Below, piece after piece: positions 55,863-64,000 of a stretch of 64,000 nucleotides of DNA. Made by a program: the position numbers and the translations under genes. A model generated the notes under the pieces. The model was not told where the DNA came from, ran no database searches, and was given only the letters and a program-made list of their open reading frames with translations. The stretch comes from Shewanella pealeana ATCC 700345 (GTDB lineage Bacteria; Pseudomonadota; Gammaproteobacteria; Enterobacterales; Shewanellaceae), in NCBI RefSeq assembly GCF_000018285.1, contig NC_009901.1:1859001-1923000 (forward strand), in the 5' to 3' direction. The first letter of the stretch is position 1. Each line of letters starts with the position of its first letter.

Positions 55863-56471
55863 ATGGAACACTATATAAATCTGTTTATACAAGCTGCGTT
55901 TATCGACAACATGGCACTGTCATTCTTTATGGGCATGTGTACCTTCTTGGCTGTATCTAAAAAGGTCTCGACTTCTTTTGGCCTAGGTATTGCCGTGATC
56001 GTGGTCATGACCTTAGCGGTGCCTCTTAACCAGTTGATCTATGCCAATGTGTTAGCGCCTGGTGCACTTGCTTGGGCTGGGTATCCTGCGCTGGATCTAA
56101 GCTATTTGCAGCTCATCACCTTTATCGGTGTTATTGCTGCGTTAGTGCAGATATTAGAGATGTTCTTAGACAAGTACATCCCAGCTCTATATGACTCGTT
56201 AGGTATTTTCCTACCGCTGCTAACGGTCAACTGTGCGATTTTCGCTGGGGTTATCTTTATGGCGAACCGTGATTACAACCTTGCCGAATCAACGGTATTT
56301 GCTATGGGATCAGGTTTTGGTTGGGCAATGGCGATTGTGATGCTAGCGGGTCTGCGCGAGCGCATGAAGTTCCATGCAATTCCACAAGGTTTGCAAGGTA
56401 TAGGTATTGTGTTTATTACCACAGGCTTGATGGCGTTAGGCTTTATGGCTTTCTCCGGAATTTCTATTTAA
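55863..56471 (+). CDS. nqrE: Na+-translocating NADH:quinone reductase subunit E
   Basis: Paralogue of NqrD, 202 residues, six helices. The iron-centre cysteines are in [11 protein letters not shown] near 26 and [10 protein letters not shown] near 120. It ends [10 protein letters not shown]. Eight bases separate it from nqrD. Confidence 0.96.
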   Translation: MEHYINLFIQAAFIDNMALSFFMGMCTFLAVSKKVSTSFGLGIAVIVVMTLAVPLNQLIYANVLAPGALAWAGYPALDLSYLQLITFIGVIAALVQILEMFLDKYIPALYDSLGIFLPLLTVNCAIFAGVIFMANRDYNLAESTVFAMGSGFGWAMAIVMLAGLRERMKFHAIPQGLQGIGIVFITTGLMALGFMAFSGISI

Positions 56472-56526
56472 GGGCGATTTCGCATAAACCCCTTAATGAA
56501 AACGAATTAAACAAAAGGTAGATTCG

Positions 56527-57744
56527 ATGGAAATGGCAATTGGTATCGGTATGTTCACCTTCGTGGTCAGCATATTGGTTATGGTGATTTTATTCGCCAA
56601 GAGCAAACTGGTTTCTACGGGTGACGTTAATATTCGTATTAACGACGATCCAGATAAGAGTATTTCGACCCAAGCGGGTGATAAATTATTAGGCGCGTTA
56701 GCGGGCAAGAATATCTTTATCCCATCGGCCTGTGGTGGCGGTGGTACATGTGGTCAATGCCGCGTAAAAGTTAAATCTGGCGGCGGTGAAATTTTAGCCA
56801 CAGAACGTGACCATATTAATAAGAAAGAAGCCAAAGAAGGTTGTCGCTTAGCGTGTCAGGTATCGGTTAAAACCGATATGGAACTGGAAGTTGAAGAAGA
56901 GATCTTCGGCGTAAAGAAATGGCAGTGTGAGGTTATTTCAAATAATAACCAAGCGACTTTTATTAAAGAGTTACTGCTTAAATTGCCTGAAGGCGAAGAC
57001 GTGCTGTTTAAAGCGGGCGGCTATATTCAAATTGAAGCACCGGCTCACGAAGTGAAGTATGCGGATTTTGATATCCCAGCCGAGTATCGTGATGACTGGG
57101 AAAAATACGACCTATTCAAGCTAGTGTCAAAAGTTGACGAAGATGTGCTGCGCGCATACTCAATGGCGAACTACCCAGATGAGAAAGGCCGCATCATGCT
57201 TAACGTGCGTATTGCTACGCCGCCAAGCGACAATATCGCTCCAGGTAAGATGTCATCGTACATTTTCAATCTAAAAGCGGGTGATAAAGTCACTATCTCT
57301 GGTCCATTTGGTGAGTTCTTCGTTAAAGAAACTGACGCTGAAATGGTATTTATTGGTGGTGGTGCGGGTATGGCGCCAATGCGCTCACATATCTTCAATC
57401 AGCTTAAAGGTGTTAAAACCAAGCGTAAGATGAGCTTCTGGTATGGCGCGCGCTCAACCCGTGAAGTCTTCTATCAAGATGATTTCGATACCTTAGCGGC
57501 AGAGAACGATAATTTTGTTTGGCATGTGGCATTGTCAGATCCATTACCAGAAGATAACTGGACGGGTTACACGGGCTTTATCCATAACGTGCTTTATGAG
57601 AATTATCTTAAAAATCACAAAGCACCGGAAGATTGTGAGTTCTATATGTGTGGCCCTCCAATCATGAACTCGTCAGTTATTGCGATGCTCGAAAGCCTTG
57701 GAGTAGAGCCAGAGAACATATTACTAGATGACTTTGGTGACTAG
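56527..57744 (+). CDS. nqrF: Na+-translocating NADH:quinone reductase subunit F
   Basis: NADH-oxidising subunit, 405 residues. One N-terminal helix is followed by a plant-type [2Fe-2S] ferredoxin domain ([10 protein letters not shown] near 69-78, fourth cysteine in GCRLACQ), an FAD domain (RAYSMANYP) and a NADH domain ([22 protein letters not shown]). The last 33 codons are repeated three times downstream; the gene itself is complete and normal. Confidence 0.96.
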   Translation: MEMAIGIGMFTFVVSILVMVILFAKSKLVSTGDVNIRINDDPDKSISTQAGDKLLGALAGKNIFIPSACGGGGTCGQCRVKVKSGGGEILATERDHINKKEAKEGCRLACQVSVKTDMELEVEEEIFGVKKWQCEVISNNNQATFIKELLLKLPEGEDVLFKAGGYIQIEAPAHEVKYADFDIPAEYRDDWEKYDLFKLVSKVDEDVLRAYSMANYPDEKGRIMLNVRIATPPSDNIAPGKMSSYIFNLKAGDKVTISGPFGEFFVKETDAEMVFIGGGAGMAPMRSHIFNQLKGVKTKRKMSFWYGARSTREVFYQDDFDTLAAENDNFVWHVALSDPLPEDNWTGYTGFIHNVLYENYLKNHKAPEDCEFYMCGPPIMNSSVIAMLESLGVEPENILLDDFGD

Positions 57745-57785
57745 CCTTTAGCATGACTGGATAATACAGATGTAGGGTTATATCA

Positions 57786-57887
57786 ATGTGCGGCCCTACA
57801 TCAATGATGAACTCGTCAGTTATTGCGATGCTCGAAAGCCTTGGTGTAGAGCCAGAGAACATCCTATTAGATGACTTTGGTGACTAG
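57786..57887 (+). pseudogene. nqrF 3'-end copy 1 (33-residue ORF)
   Basis: An intact frame of 33 residues, [16 protein letters not shown] through LLDDFGD, matching the NqrF C-terminus with one added codon near the start. It differs from nqrF at four codons in the shared 26, all synonymous. It begins in the loop of a hairpin with perfect nine-base arms (57769-57777 with 57794-57802). It is either a gene remnant or an expressed micropeptide. Confidence 0.75.
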
Positions 57888-57926
57888 TATTACTGAATGA
57901 TAGGGAAATGATGTAGGGCTATATCA

Positions 57927-58028
57927 ATGTGCGGCCCTACATCAATGATGAACTCGTCGGTTATCGCCTTGCTAGAAAGCTTAGGCGTCGAGCCAGAGAA
58001 CATTTTACTCGATGACTTTGGTGACTAG
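57927..58028 (+). pseudogene. nqrF 3'-end copy 2 (33-residue ORF)
   Basis: Same design as copy 1, 141 bases further on. Against copy 1 there are ten synonymous codon changes and one replacement (Met to Leu). The start ATG again sits inside a perfect nine-base-pair hairpin (57910-57918 with 57935-57943). The spacer before it differs from the other two. Confidence 0.75.
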
Positions 58029-58068
58029 CCTTAGCATGACTGGATAATACTGATGTAAGCCTATATCA

Positions 58069-58170
58069 ATGTGCGGCCCTACATCAATGATGAACTCGTC
58101 AGTTATCGCTATGCTCGAAAGTCTAGGTGTTGAGCCAGAGAACATTTTACTAGATGACTCTGGTGACTAG
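58069..58170 (+). pseudogene. nqrF 3'-end copy 3 (33-residue ORF)
   Basis: Same design, 142 bases after copy 2. Against copy 1 there are eight synonymous changes and one replacement (Phe to Ser near the end). The hairpin is reduced to six pairs (GATGTA / TACATC). The spacer before it is nearly identical to that after nqrF. Confidence 0.75.
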
Positions 58171-58195
58171 CCTTAGGTTCGAATGAGAGCCCCAT

Positions 58196-58226
58196 AAAAC
58201 GCAGCCTACAGGCTGCGTTTTTTTTA
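58196..58226 (+). terminator. Terminator of the nqr operon
   Basis: AACGCAGCC and GGCTGCGTT arms with a four-base loop and a run of T. It lies after the array of nqrF tails. Confidence 0.9.
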
Positions 58227-58382
58227 TGTGTTTTTTTACTCTCAAGCTTTTTCTGACAACTTTTCAGCGAAAAAAAATGATGGTGTGTTGATTCTTTATC
58301 CATGTTTTAATTGCTTATTATATGCCCCACACATTTTTAACATGCGTTTTAGATATGTTTTGGAATTTACAGGAAGTAAGCA

Positions 58383-61300
58383 ATGGAAGCACTGCACCCC
58401 AATTTTATTTATCCACCAGGTTCTATGTTAATGCACTCACCGTTAGTGCTCAGTAAAGCCGATATGTATGGCTTTTTCTTAAAAGGAAAGCTGGAAAACT
58501 TACAAAGATCCATTGATACCTGCCTTAATCAAGTCGCAGGAAGCTCTATGTATTTTAAGGTGTTATCACCTTATGTATTGACCAGTTTTACTCGGGTCGA
58601 TAAGGCCTATTCCGAAAATCCACAAGATAGAGCCAAAGGCTGGATCCAAGAAACGGATATTGTCACTTGGGTGATGGTAGGGCAGCAAAATAGCAGTGAC
58701 AGTGATGATATTAGTCATGTGTATTTTCATCCACTGCATATCTTCGTCAATGACGCTATGGCATTAATCAATGGCCGAGAGCTGTTTGGTTACCCTAAAT
58801 ACATGTGTGAGTATGAGATGCCAGAGGCGGGAGAGCCACTAACGAAGTTGAGCCTATCAGCCAAAAGTTTTAAGCATTTCTCCCCTGAAACAGAGTTAGC
58901 TATGCATCCTCTATTAACTGTGGATTGTAACGCTAAAGATGAACAGCAATTGTCAACGATAGAGGCGATTACTCAGACTGGGCAACTCTTTAAAGAGCAG
59001 ACAGACTTTATCCCTGAACTGGACAAACTCGGCGAGGAACAGCTCTATAGTCTGCTATTTAAGCCTGCAATCGATCAAGTATTTTTAAAGCAACTTCCCG
59101 ATGGATCGGGAGACAAAGCCGTATATCAGGCGATAACGGCTTCACCTGCAAAAATTAATAAAGTGCACTCAGTGTCACTGCTTGAAAATGATTTGCTGGC
59201 AACGATTTTCGATAACGACTCTTTCCCTTTCAAAGAGTCGTTAGGGGTTGAGTTAGGCGAGCAAAATGTCTTGCTACCCTATCATGTGAATTTTGACTTT
59301 GAGGTGCCTCAGGGCGAGGTACTGGTCGATAACTCAATAGTTAAAAAAGAGAAGATTGCCATTTTGGGCGGCGGCGTCTCGGCCATCACCGCCGCGATGT
59401 GCCTGACTGAGCAGCCCGGTTGGCAAAACCGCTACGAAATCGATATTTACCAAATGGGCTGGCGCATAGGAGGCAAAGGTGCAAGTGGTCGAAATGCCGA
59501 AATTGGTCAGCGGATCGAGGAGCACGGACTGCATATCTGGTTTGGTTTCTATCAAAATGCCTTTAGCTTGATGCGCCAAGCCTATGAAGAGCTAGGCCGA
59601 CCGAAAGGCGCCCCTTTGGCCACATTCCTTGATGCCTTTAAACCCCATAATTTTATTGTGTTACAAGAGAATGTTGGTGGTGATTCTGATAGCTGGCCAA
59701 TTCAATTTCCTGAGCGCAGTGGCTTGCCGGGAGATAGCACCCAAGTGTTAACGCTTTGGAAAGTGGTGAAAGCGGCATTTAGCTGGATCCGTCATTGGTT
59801 GACTGAGATGGACGATCTACTCGATGCCATCGATAACGAGGCCAAAGAGTCGGCTCGTCCCGTGCATTGGTTTAGTAAAGAGTGGTTCGCCGAGCTTAAC
59901 GACAAGATTGAAGACTCAATCGACGATGCAAAAGAAAGTGTAACTGCACTGGCAGACAAGTTGGAGTGTCACTTTAATCAGATGATTGGCCGCGATTGCT
60001 TGGAGCATCATCACGATACTGAGGATGAAGGTGGCTTTGTCGAATCCGCTGTCGATGCATTTAGAGCGCGTCTAGAGGAACGTTTTGTCGACAGGCTCGA
60101 AAGCAATGATGAGCTTAGACGCTTGTATATTGCAGCAGATCTAGGTTTGACCATACTCAAAGGTATGTTTGCCGATGATGTGTTTAAGCACGGCTTCGAT
60201 GTAATCAATGACTATGATTACCGCGAATGGCTAACCAAGCATGGCGCAAATCAAGATTTCACTGTCGACTCCGCGCCGGTACGCGGTTTTTATGATTTAG
60301 TTTTTGCCTACGAGCAGGGCAACTTCGATAAGCCTAACCTCGAGGCGGGTACCATTATTCGGTCCATGTTACGTATTGCTTTTTGTTACCAAGGAGGCGT
60401 GATGTGGGAGATGCAAGCCGGGATGGGGGATACGGTATTTACGCCTTACTATGAGGTACTGAAACGCCGTGGGGTTAACTTCCACTTCTTTAATAAAGTA
60501 GACAAGCTTGTCTGCAATAATTCAAGCATTGAAGCGATTGAAATTACGGAGCAAGTTGCCTTAAAACCAGAGTGCCAAGACTATAACCCTTTTGTCGATG
60601 TCAAAGGCTTAGATTGCTGGCCAAGTGTGCCTAACTATGAGCAGCTTGATCCACAGCAGGCTCAGCTTCTACAAGATAATAATATTAATCTAGAGCATTT
60701 TTGGTGTAATTGGGATGATGTATATCAGCAGCATTTCAATCAGCCTTTGCCACAGAAACGTTTAGTAAAAGGGCAAGATTTCGATAAAGTAATTTTCGGT
60801 TTATCCATTGGTTCCGTGCCCCATGTTGCCAGTGAAGTCATGGCGCAAAGTGAGGCGTTATCGCAAAGTGTCGATAAGGTCAAAACGGTTGCCACTCAGG
60901 CGTATCAATTATGGATGGATCAAGATTTAACTGGGATAGGTTGGCCGCTTCGCCCAGACAATGGAGAAGAGCCAGTGCTTTCAGGCTTTACCGAGCCTTT
61001 CGATACATGGGCGTCTTTGACTCACTTGATTGATAAAGAGGACTGGCAGGGCGCTCAGCCCAAAAACGCCAGTTATTTCTGCTCGGCCTTACCCGTCGAT
61101 AATTATCCGCCAGCAACCGAGTTTGGGTTCCAAGGGCAAAAAACCTTAGAAGCTAAACTGGGAGCGATTTCTCAGCTAGAAAATGAAATCCATAAATTGT
61201 GGGATAACGTGCCTTCACCTGAGGGGGAATCGAGCTCGGATTTTCCATGGCAATGGCTACATGATGACAGTGAGGCACAAGGCAAGGCTAGGTTTGATAG

Positions 61301-61538
61301 TCAATATTGGCGCGCTAATGTCGACCCGTCTGAGCGTTATGTGATGTCGGTTAAGGGTAGCACTCAATACCGAATCGACACTGACGGTACCGGCATAGAT
61401 AATTTGTTCGTTACAGGTGACTGGATCAAAACAGGGATTAACGCAGGCTGCGTTGAAGCAGCTACCATGGCGGGCATGCAAACATCTAAAGCGATTTGTG
61501 GTTATCCAGAGATCATAAAAGGTGAAAAGGACTTTTAA
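58383..61538 (+). CDS. Fusion of acetoacetate-decarboxylase-like domain and FAD/NAD(P) oxidoreductase
   Basis: A 1051-residue two-domain protein. Residues ~1-310 resemble the acetoacetate decarboxylase fold (start FIYPPGSMLMHSP, then HPLHIFVNDAMALINGRELFGYPK). From ~325 a Rossmann FAD-binding motif appears (KIAILGGGVSAITAAMCL, GWRIGGKGASGRN), and near the end a flavin-binding segment of the carotenoid-desaturase/amine-oxidase kind (NLFVTGDWIKTGINAGCVEAA). No signal peptide is seen. AGGAAG precedes the ATG. The substrate is unknown; a lipid- or isoprenoid-like hydride donor is an inference. It replaces apbE as the gene after nqrF. Confidence 0.75.
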   Translation: MEALHPNFIYPPGSMLMHSPLVLSKADMYGFFLKGKLENLQRSIDTCLNQVAGSSMYFKVLSPYVLTSFTRVDKAYSENPQDRAKGWIQETDIVTWVMVGQQNSSDSDDISHVYFHPLHIFVNDAMALINGRELFGYPKYMCEYEMPEAGEPLTKLSLSAKSFKHFSPETELAMHPLLTVDCNAKDEQQLSTIEAITQTGQLFKEQTDFIPELDKLGEEQLYSLLFKPAIDQVFLKQLPDGSGDKAVYQAITASPAKINKVHSVSLLENDLLATIFDNDSFPFKESLGVELGEQNVLLPYHVNFDFEVPQGEVLVDNSIVKKEKIAILGGGVSAITAAMCLTEQPGWQNRYEIDIYQMGWRIGGKGASGRNAEIGQRIEEHGLHIWFGFYQNAFSLMRQAYEELGRPKGAPLATFLDAFKPHNFIVLQENVGGDSDSWPIQFPERSGLPGDSTQVLTLWKVVKAAFSWIRHWLTEMDDLLDAIDNEAKESARPVHWFSKEWFAELNDKIEDSIDDAKESVTALADKLECHFNQMIGRDCLEHHHDTEDEGGFVESAVDAFRARLEERFVDRLESNDELRRLYIAADLGLTILKGMFADDVFKHGFDVINDYDYREWLTKHGANQDFTVDSAPVRGFYDLVFAYEQGNFDKPNLEAGTIIRSMLRIAFCYQGGVMWEMQAGMGDTVFTPYYEVLKRRGVNFHFFNKVDKLVCNNSSIEAIEITEQVALKPECQDYNPFVDVKGLDCWPSVPNYEQLDPQQAQLLQDNNINLEHFWCNWDDVYQQHFNQPLPQKRLVKGQDFDKVIFGLSIGSVPHVASEVMAQSEALSQSVDKVKTVATQAYQLWMDQDLTGIGWPLRPDNGEEPVLSGFTEPFDTWASLTHLIDKEDWQGAQPKNASYFCSALPVDNYPPATEFGFQGQKTLEAKLGAISQLENEIHKLWDNVPSPEGESSSDFPWQWLHDDSEAQGKARFDSQYWRANVDPSERYVMSVKGSTQYRIDTDGTGIDNLFVTGDWIKTGINAGCVEAATMAGMQTSKAICGYPEIIKGEKDF

Positions 61539-61667
61539 TCATTGTTAATCATCTTTGGTAATAGCCATTGTTAATAGTCATGCGCAGCTCAAGCGTGTGA
61601 CTATTTAAAAGCTGGTGATAGCAGGCTTATCTGCTATCACTAGATCAATTTGGAGTGAGTGATAGCT

Positions 61668-61967
61668 ATGGCAGAAATGTCGATAATAGGCTTAGTGTTG
61701 GTGGTTGTCTTACTGGGATATTTATCTATTTATCCTAAGCTTGCTGGCAATGATTTCAACAAGATTTCATTGTGTGATATCGCAAGCTCAAGCTTTGTGA
61801 TGATACTGGTTGGGCTTAAGTATTGGGGCTCTGGATATGAATTCAGTTTACTCTTGTTTAGTGCGAATTGGTTCTGGTTTACATTGATTGTGTACGCGGT
61901 AATTGAAGTGCCAGTTGCGGTTTGGTATTTCAAAAAGCATGCTGTTGTCATAGACATTAAAAAGTAA
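61668..61967 (+). CDS. Small membrane protein
   Basis: A 99-residue protein with three hydrophobic helices (near 5-22, 40-62, 62-84). GGAG lies twelve bases before the ATG; an in-frame GTG at 61659 is possible. No family is recognised. It follows the fusion oxidoreductase by about 130 bases on the same strand and may share its transcript. Confidence 0.6.
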   Translation: MAEMSIIGLVLVVVLLGYLSIYPKLAGNDFNKISLCDIASSSFVMILVGLKYWGSGYEFSLLLFSANWFWFTLIVYAVIEVPVAVWYFKKHAVVIDIKK

Positions 61968-62379
61968 CGTCAATTCACTATCAGCAAACTTTTTACAGAA
62001 GCTTCGAACAGAAGCTTTTAACTGGAGCGTTTAAACTGGAACTTTGTACTGGAGATTTTAACTAGGGAGGACAGGTTTGCCGATAAGTATAGTGGTGCTT
62101 TTAGGGGAAAAGCGCCATCGGCGAAAACATATTGAGCAACAAGGTTTAAAATGCTTTTATAAGTCGTGAAAAACGACTTTCGATAGTGATTAACTAGAGG
62201 CGTGTTATTGATGCTTCAATATCGTAAAAGTTGCATCTAAATCAAACTAAAAATACAAACCGTGATCGCTAATCCAAACTCGAAATATACTCGCTATAGT
62301 GTTAATCAGACGGCAGTTTTTATTGTACTTGCTGATTATAATCTGCCTCAGTTTTTGACTCGCTGAGAATATCAATTAA
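61968..62379. other. Intergenic region before the sulfotransferase gene
   Basis: 412 bases without a supported ORF. Near 61990-62070 a degenerate AACTGGAG-type word repeats four times. A hairpin AAGTCGT/ACGACTT lies at 62161-62179 but no T-run follows. The part near 62250-62350 is AT-rich and probably holds the promoter. Confidence 0.4.
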
Positions 62380-64000
62380 ATGTCTAAACCCTCGTTAATT
62401 CTATCGGCAATAGCCCTATCTCTTAGTCTTTGTAGCAGCCAAGTTTTTGCTTCTATCGATGGCATGAAACCTAAGCCTGTTGAAGGGGCTCCTTTAGGTT
62501 ATATCATTCATAACCCATATGAAAATGCGCCACTCACCGCTTTGGTGACCCTAGCTGGTCATACCATTTCTGGCGTTGAAGTGACTGTACATGCCAATGA
62601 TGCTGATGGCGTGAGTTTGACATACCAAGTTGATGATATGCGGGTGATGGACGAGGGTGGAGTACCCATTTTTGGCCTTTACCCTGCATTTATGAACACC
62701 TTTACCGTGAAGTGGACGGAAAATGGTGAACAAAAGTCTCATGATTATAAGATGCTAACGCCTGATATCGATATGGGATTTTCTGAAAGCCAGTGGGCGA
62801 AAGCACCACTTGTTGAAGTTGAGCATGTTGATGCAGACTTTAAAGACAGACTGTACTTTGTAAACTGGACCAATGCCGACGGCAAAGCCGCGCCACTGAT
62901 GCACAACAATTCAGATGCACCAGGGGCATTTTCTTGGGATGGCAAACCGGGTTTCTTTATTATCGATACAGCGGGTGATATTCGCTGGTATATGAACCCT
63001 TACACGACTCATGATGCCAAAACCTATGACAATGCGGGCTATGCCATGGGGATGAACGTCACTAAAGACGGCAACATGGTATGGGTACAAGGTCAGGGCT
63101 GGAAGAAAATGTCGATCATGGGGCGGATGATCTCTGAGCATAGTCTTCCGGGTAACTTTATTGACGCCTCTCATGAGGGAATTGAAGGCGCGAACGGTAA
63201 TATATTTATTCGTGCAGCAGCCAAAGATTACCGCACAGCAGATGGCCGTTTGGTCAATACTATTCGCGACCAAATTATCGAAGTTGACAACACAGGCAAG
63301 CTGGTGGATTACTGGGACTTAAATACTATTTTAGATCCTATGCGTGATGCGGCTCTGCTATCGCTCGATGCGGGCGCGGTTTGTTTAAACATCAACCTTG
63401 ACGATGCCGGTCACCAAACCACAGAAGAAGATTTAGCCAAAGCGCCTTACGGTGATATACACGGTGTGGCAACTGGTCGTAACTGGGCCCATGTTAACTC
63501 TATTGAGTATGATCCAACTGACGACAGCATCATTATCAGCTCACGCCATCAATCGGCTGTAATTAAGATCGGCCGCGACAAGCAAGTAAAGTGGATCTTA
63601 AGTGCCAGCAAAGGCTGGAGTGAGAAGTTTCAAGATAAGCTACTTAAACCTATTACAGCTGATGGCAAGCCAATTTGGTGTAACGAGAAGGGCGCATGTC
63701 AGGACAAGGATTTTGATTTTAGTTGGACTTCACACACTGCCTATTTAGTCCCAGAAAAAGGCACATTAACAGTGTTTGATAACGGCGATGGCCGTGATTT
63801 AGGTCAGCCGATGTTTGCTAACGAAAAGTACTCTCGCTCTGTAGAGTACAAGATTGATGAGCAAAACATGACGGTTCAGCAAGTATGGGAATACGGTAAA
63901 GATGAGCTAGGTTATGCAGGTTACTCACCAGTGACTTCTATCGTTAAATACCAAGCAGATAAAGACAGTATGATGAGCTACTTTGCTTCTGCAGGTTTAT
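62380..64000 (+). CDS. Aryl-sulfate sulfotransferase, 5' part (cut by window end)
   Basis: The frame opens at ATG 62380 and is still open at the end of the window, about 540 residues. Residues 1-25 are a signal peptide (SLCSSQVFA), so it is periplasmic. It matches bacterial aryl-sulfate sulfotransferases (AssT type), which transfer sulfate between phenolic compounds without PAPS: beta-propeller segments (HVNSIEYDPTDDSIIISSRHQSAVIKI) and DFDFSWTSHTAYLVPEKG, where the histidine corresponds to the transiently sulfated one. A cysteine pair nearby (WCNEKGACQD) can form the known disulfide. Confidence 0.9.
   Translation, partial: MSKPSLILSAIALSLSLCSSQVFASIDGMKPKPVEGAPLGYIIHNPYENAPLTALVTLAGHTISGVEVTVHANDADGVSLTYQVDDMRVMDEGGVPIFGLYPAFMNTFTVKWTENGEQKSHDYKMLTPDIDMGFSESQWAKAPLVEVEHVDADFKDRLYFVNWTNADGKAAPLMHNNSDAPGAFSWDGKPGFFIIDTAGDIRWYMNPYTTHDAKTYDNAGYAMGMNVTKDGNMVWVQGQGWKKMSIMGRMISEHSLPGNFIDASHEGIEGANGNIFIRAAAKDYRTADGRLVNTIRDQIIEVDNTGKLVDYWDLNTILDPMRDAALLSLDAGAVCLNINLDDAGHQTTEEDLAKAPYGDIHGVATGRNWAHVNSIEYDPTDDSIIISSRHQSAVIKIGRDKQVKWILSASKGWSEKFQDKLLKPITADGKPIWCNEKGACQDKDFDFSWTSHTAYLVPEKGTLTVFDNGDGRDLGQPMFANEKYSRSVEYKIDEQNMTVQQVWEYGKDELGYAGYSPVTSIVKYQADKDSMMSYFASAGL

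Larger units (their letters stand above)
57745..58170 (+). repeat. Tandem array of nqrF 3' ends, ~141-bp period
   Basis: Counting the gene's own end, four successive units with start-to-start steps of 140, 141 and 142 bases. Each unit comprises a spacer, a hairpin containing an ATG, and about 100 bases of nqrF tail ending GACTTTGGTGACTAG (GACTCT in the last). All lie before the operon terminator, so they are within the nqr message. Confidence 0.95.

Noticed and set aside
57745..58170. A CRISPR array as explanation for the 141-base repeats
   Set aside because: The repeated part is coding sequence of nqrF, the units are far longer than CRISPR repeats and no cas genes are present.
57677..58303. 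Antisense frames across the nqrF tail array
   Set aside because: They exist only because the array repeats a coding segment; no start signals, and they would read through the hairpins.
62161..62179. Hairpin AAGTCGT/ACGACTT as a terminator
   Set aside because: No T-run follows and the nearest upstream gene ends about 190 bases earlier.

Overview
The window reads as chromosomal DNA of a marine gammaproteobacterium, most probably a Shewanella species. The grounds are the Na+-translocating NQR operon, CysB/TopA/Mfd/LolCDE proteins of gammaproteobacterial type, a csiV-mfd pair, a stand-alone astB, a DUF2986-type small protein, an aryl-sulfate sulfotransferase and many short 'CCTAGAA'-type intergenic repeats. 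The genus is an inference from gene content; no rRNA or tRNA gene was seen. Most of the window is ordinary core genome. No prophage, intact insertion sequence or CRISPR array is visible.

Layout. 0.1-3.6 kb: inosine-guanosine kinase, a sugar O-acetyltransferase and a DAACS symporter. 3.8-6.2 kb: a large Ig-like (Big_1) lipoprotein. 6.4-13 kb: astB, topA, an unknown membrane-anchored protein and cysB. 13-18 kb: sdaA, nagZ-ycfP, acylphosphatase and csiV. 18-25.7 kb: mfd, a PilZ-like protein and lolCDE. 25.7-28.3 kb: a SpoIIAA-like protein, an M14-type peptidase and three very small membrane proteins. 28.4-31.2 kb: an HlyD/FUSC-type efflux operon closed by its own MarR regulator, with two palindromic operators over the promoter. 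31.3-36 kb: yecM, an L,D-transpeptidase, a K+ channel, a MATE transporter, a DUF2986-type protein and yqfB. 36.2-41.3 kb: a TetR-MFP-RND efflux operon. 41.3-47 kb: a repeat-rich stretch carrying single genes (secreted MTA/SAH nucleosidase, TerC with a probable yybP-ykoY manganese riboswitch, a lipoprotein, a GFA enzyme, a universal stress protein). 47.5-51.1 kb: a second DAACS symporter and a slipin/NfeD pair. 51.7-58.2 kb: nqrABCDEF. 58.4-64 kb: a 1051-residue fusion oxidoreductase, a small membrane protein and the 5' part of an aryl-sulfate sulfotransferase gene.

Most unusual findings. (1) Between the stop codon of nqrF and the operon terminator lie three extra tandem copies of the last ~100 bp of nqrF. 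Each is an intact 33-codon reading frame starting inside a hairpin. The copies differ from each other almost only at synonymous positions, so each tail appears to have diverged under protein-level selection. (2) A 52-codon ORF fills the nqrB-nqrC gap, overlapping nqrB by 11 nt and nqrC by 1 nt (TAATG), with a strong Shine-Dalgarno; it may encode an unrecognised small membrane protein of the NQR operon. (3) Short tandem duplications also involve the 3' ends of yecM and lolC, so repeated gene ends recur in this window.

How the genes work together: NQR makes the sodium gradient used by the Na+-coupled transporter families nearby (possibly the DAACS and MATE proteins). LolCDE and CsiV serve the envelope, and NagZ recycles peptidoglycan. 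The two efflux operons are each linked to a local regulator.
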